Source of the DNA: UBA6059 sp040222235
GTDB lineage: Bacteria; Bacteroidota; Bacteroidia; Cytophagales; Cyclobacteriaceae
DNA: 64,000 nucleotides
Direction of reading: 5' to 3'
Assembly (NCBI GenBank): GCA_040222235.1
Contig: JAVKDO010000006.1
Span: 1 to 64,000 of the forward strand
A model generated the notes under the pieces. That model was not told where the DNA came from. It did no database searches and was given only the letters and a program-made list of their open reading frames with translations. Each line of letters starts with the position of its first letter. Position 1 is the stretch's first letter. The position numbers and the translations under genes are program-made. Positions 62,067-64,000 of this stretch are shown here, in pieces.

Positions 62067-63893
62067 ATGAAGCTAGCTTCTCTCTGTCTTACTCTTTTTA
62101 TCTATTTTTCGACGTGTGCCAATATTAGTGCTCAACGATTGGATAGTGTTTCCCTTCATCTGGGGTATCGGTTTCAGTTTCAGTTTGCTGGATATATCGC
62201 GGCTCATGAGAAAGGCTTCTATCGCGAACAGGGGCTTGAGGTGGAGTTTTACACTGGACAAGGAACTCCGTTCATAGATATTGACACAGTCAAAGATCAT
62301 GAGTACTTCATAGGTACTGGCAGCCAGCTCCTCGGCCTGAACAGGCGCAACGAGCTATTGCTTGTGGCTTCCATATTTCAACACTCCCCATTATCACTGG
62401 TAGCAAGAAGAGATCTGGGTATTAACTACTTAATTGATCTAGAAGGACGAAGTATTGGCACTGGAGCGGAAAACATGGCGATGCTCGTGAGTGCTGGTGT
62501 CAACATTGATAGTATCAATAACTCTGGCCCTACCTCACAGAAGTACTTATTAGAAACCGGTGAATTGCAGGCAGTATCACGGTATCTCCTTGATCCACCA
62601 CTTGATCCTGAGAAATACATCACCTTCAAACCGCTGGAGTACGGTGTGGATTTTTATGGTGAGTGTCTGGTCACCCATCAGCGTGAATTAGAGAATAACC
62701 CCGAGCGCCTTGAAAAAATGTACAGGGCGACAATCAAGGGATGGCAATATGCAGTCTCTCATCCTGAAGAGTTAATTGATCTTATCAGAACCAAATACAA
62801 TAGAGATAAGACCCTAGCGGAACTCGAAAGAGAAGCCGATGTGGTCATCAACTCGCTTATCCTGCCCAACCTTTTTCCGATAGGCTACAGTACCAAAGCC
62901 AAATGGGTAAATATGGAGGAGGTATCTCGGCAGTTTGGTGTAATCGAAGGTGAGACGGACTGGGACAACTTCCTGTACTCTGAAATTAGGGGTCGAGAAA
63001 GTGCTGCGACCGAGGAGTTGCTTCAAGTAATTAAAATTGTGGTCTCGGTGATCATGGTGGTCATTGTTATCCTAATCATCTACAGTGTGATGCTGAGGAG
63101 GGCCGTGAATAAGCGCACTTTGCAGCTCATGGTAGCGAACACGGATATTCAAAATAAAAACGAACGACTTGCAACGCAGACCCGAGAATTAGTAGAGCTC
63201 AATGCCTTCAAGAATAAGATGTTGGCCGTGATCTCGCATGATGTAAAGGGGCCGCTATCCAATATGGAATCCCTCATTCACCTTGTGAAAAGCGCGGACT
63301 TATCGGAAAAGGAGTTTAAGGAATTAGTCCATGATCTTCATAGTCGATTGCGAGAGGTCAGTGGCTTTCTATTGAATATATTGATGTGGGCCAAGAGTCA
63401 GATTTATGGATTTTCATCTGCTCCGGAAAAGATTTACCCAAAGAAATTAGTTGATGATACCACATCAGTCTTTCAATCGGAGGTAGATCAAAAGAAGCTC
63501 AGGATGATCAATACAATTGCGGCTGATAGTGAAGTATATGCAGATCCGTCATTGGCGAATTTGATCGTGCGAAACCTACTGACCAACGCCATAAAGTTTA
63601 GTTATGATGCGACAGATATTGAAATTAGCGCAGTGCGCCAAGGCGACTACTTGAAGTTTACCATTGCGGATAAGGGAATAGGCATTAGTCCTGAACGCCA
63701 AAGGCAATTGCTCAAAGGAGCCGTCCAAAGTCTCAAAACCAATGGCGGAGAATTGGGATCTGGCCTTGGGTTGATGCTCTGCAAGGAGTTTGTAGATATG
63801 CACAATGGCGAAATGGGTATAGAAAGTGTAGAAGGCAAAGGAACTTCCGTTTGGTTTACGCTCCCACTGACCAAACCAACAATCCAGACCTAA
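62067..63893 (+). CDS. NMT1/THI5-like binding domain fused to a histidine kinase
   Basis: 608 residues: signal peptide (about 23), an NMT1/THI5-like periplasmic binding domain (SLHLGYRFQFQFAGYIAAHEKGFYREQGLEV, about residues 25-310), one membrane helix (about 318-345), a short coiled coil, then HisKA with His391 (ISHDVKGPLSN) and a HATPase (NLLTNAIKFS, DKGIGIS, GLGLML). The NMT1/THI5-like domain is related to uptake proteins for pyrimidine-type and other small molecules, so the kinase senses a periplasmic small ligand. It follows the molybdenum hydroxylase operon. Confidence 0.9.
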   Translation: MKLASLCLTLFIYFSTCANISAQRLDSVSLHLGYRFQFQFAGYIAAHEKGFYREQGLEVEFYTGQGTPFIDIDTVKDHEYFIGTGSQLLGLNRRNELLLVASIFQHSPLSLVARRDLGINYLIDLEGRSIGTGAENMAMLVSAGVNIDSINNSGPTSQKYLLETGELQAVSRYLLDPPLDPEKYITFKPLEYGVDFYGECLVTHQRELENNPERLEKMYRATIKGWQYAVSHPEELIDLIRTKYNRDKTLAELEREADVVINSLILPNLFPIGYSTKAKWVNMEEVSRQFGVIEGETDWDNFLYSEIRGRESAATEELLQVIKIVVSVIMVVIVILIIYSVMLRRAVNKRTLQLMVANTDIQNKNERLATQTRELVELNAFKNKMLAVISHDVKGPLSNMESLIHLVKSADLSEKEFKELVHDLHSRLREVSGFLLNILMWAKSQIYGFSSAPEKIYPKKLVDDTTSVFQSEVDQKKLRMINTIAADSEVYADPSLANLIVRNLLTNAIKFSYDATDIEISAVRQGDYLKFTIADKGIGISPERQRQLLKGAVQSLKTNGGELGSGLGLMLCKEFVDMHNGEMGIESVEGKGTSVWFTLPLTKPTIQT

Positions 63894-63894
63894 C

Positions 63895-64000
63895 TTATCG
63901 CTCCAATAATCCGTCCAAGGCTTGTCGATCATAGTATTTTCCGTTTCTGAAGACACCTGATATTTTCTGAGTATTGCTGATTTCCTCAAGTGGATTCGAT
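63895..64000 (-). CDS. C-terminal end of an amidohydrolase gene (partial)
   Basis: On the minus strand the frame reads SNPLEEISNTQKISGVFRNG and KYYDRQALDGLLER, then TAA at 63897-63895. The pattern NPLE-x-I-x-N and GK-Y-Y-R-x-x-LD is the typical end of metal-dependent amidohydrolases (imidazolonepropionase-like). The start lies beyond position 64000. It converges with the histidine kinase, with a 1-bp gap between stops. Confidence 0.7.
   Translation of the reverse strand, partial: SNPLEEISNTQKISGVFRNGKYYDRQALDGLLER

Noticed and set aside
63576..63989. Minus-strand open frame of 137 codons at the right edge
   Set aside because: Overlaps the histidine kinase; the true minus-strand gene end is in another frame (63895-64000, amidohydrolase).

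Overview
This window looks like a chromosomal segment of a Bacteroidota bacterium, most likely a Cytophagales-type marine relative (the exact genus cannot be read from the sequence). The signs are: a TonB-dependent receptor paired with a DUF4249-type lipoprotein, many proteins that pair a carboxypeptidase-like (CNA-B) domain with an outer-membrane part, a Lacal_2735-type small protein, ECF sigma factors with Bacteroidota-style C-terminal parts, a bestrophin channel, an SLC45-like sugar carrier, frequent TTG starts and weak Shine-Dalgarno sequences. It is mostly ordinary chromosome with accessory patches, not a phage or plasmid; I see no transposase, integrase, CRISPR array or rRNA.

Layout. 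1-4.4 kb: 3' part of an initiator tRNA-Met, a DUF4249/TonB receptor pair and era. 4.4-7.1 kb: a small block (lipoprotein, ECF sigma factor, anti-sigma-like/barrel protein) that ends with a second, diverged copy of the era 3' end, the mark of an insertion or allelic recombination at era. 7.2-12.2 kb: 7TMR-DISM histidine kinase, short SSB, zinc-ribbon protein, propeller lipoprotein and a broken aldo/keto reductase. 12.2-20.1 kb: two beta-carbonic anhydrases, a GlxA-type regulator with a DJ-1/PfpI lipoprotein, a BNR propeller plus MoaD-like protein, an ArsC-like reductase, a hydrolase and lipoproteins. 20.2-30.3 kb: large BNR/sortilin-like exported protein, OmpA-type envelope protein, HslV, pyruvate dehydrogenase E2, YheT-like hydrolase. 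30.3-38 kb: an SRAP-like protein that has lost its active site, an M20-type peptidase with missing metal ligands, FabH, a YwqK/MORN repeat protein, a hydrolase and bestrophin. 38-42 kb is a junkyard of gene fragments: a truncated phosphotransferase, an FG-GAP gene and its broken paralogue fused to a DinB fragment, and a PIN toxin-antitoxin pair. 42-46 kb: an ECF sigma factor with a cysteine-rich extension followed by SRPBCC, carboxymuconolactone decarboxylase and DinB genes, perhaps one stress regulon. 46-53.6 kb: a PD40 protein and a DUF418 membrane protein that share a palindromic operator, a class C beta-lactamase-like hydrolase, the sugar carrier, a methyltransferase. 53.6-54.7 kb: a long gap and a candidate integron-like gene cassette. 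54.7-64 kb: exported proteins and esterases, a cytochrome c / 2Fe-2S / molybdopterin dehydrogenase operon, an NMT1/THI5-like binding domain fused to a histidine kinase, and the end of an amidohydrolase gene.

The strongest signals outside ordinary annotation are (1) an over-represented word TTCCGNTAGG, found 19 times by eye where about 0.5 is expected, (2) the second era 3' end at 7003-7110, (3) two identical-arm operators ATACATAA-N5-TTATGTAT, (4) the attC-like cassette at about 54.1-54.6 kb, and (5) the gene-fragment chimera at 41.1-42.0 kb. All homology calls are from reading the translations; no database search was run.
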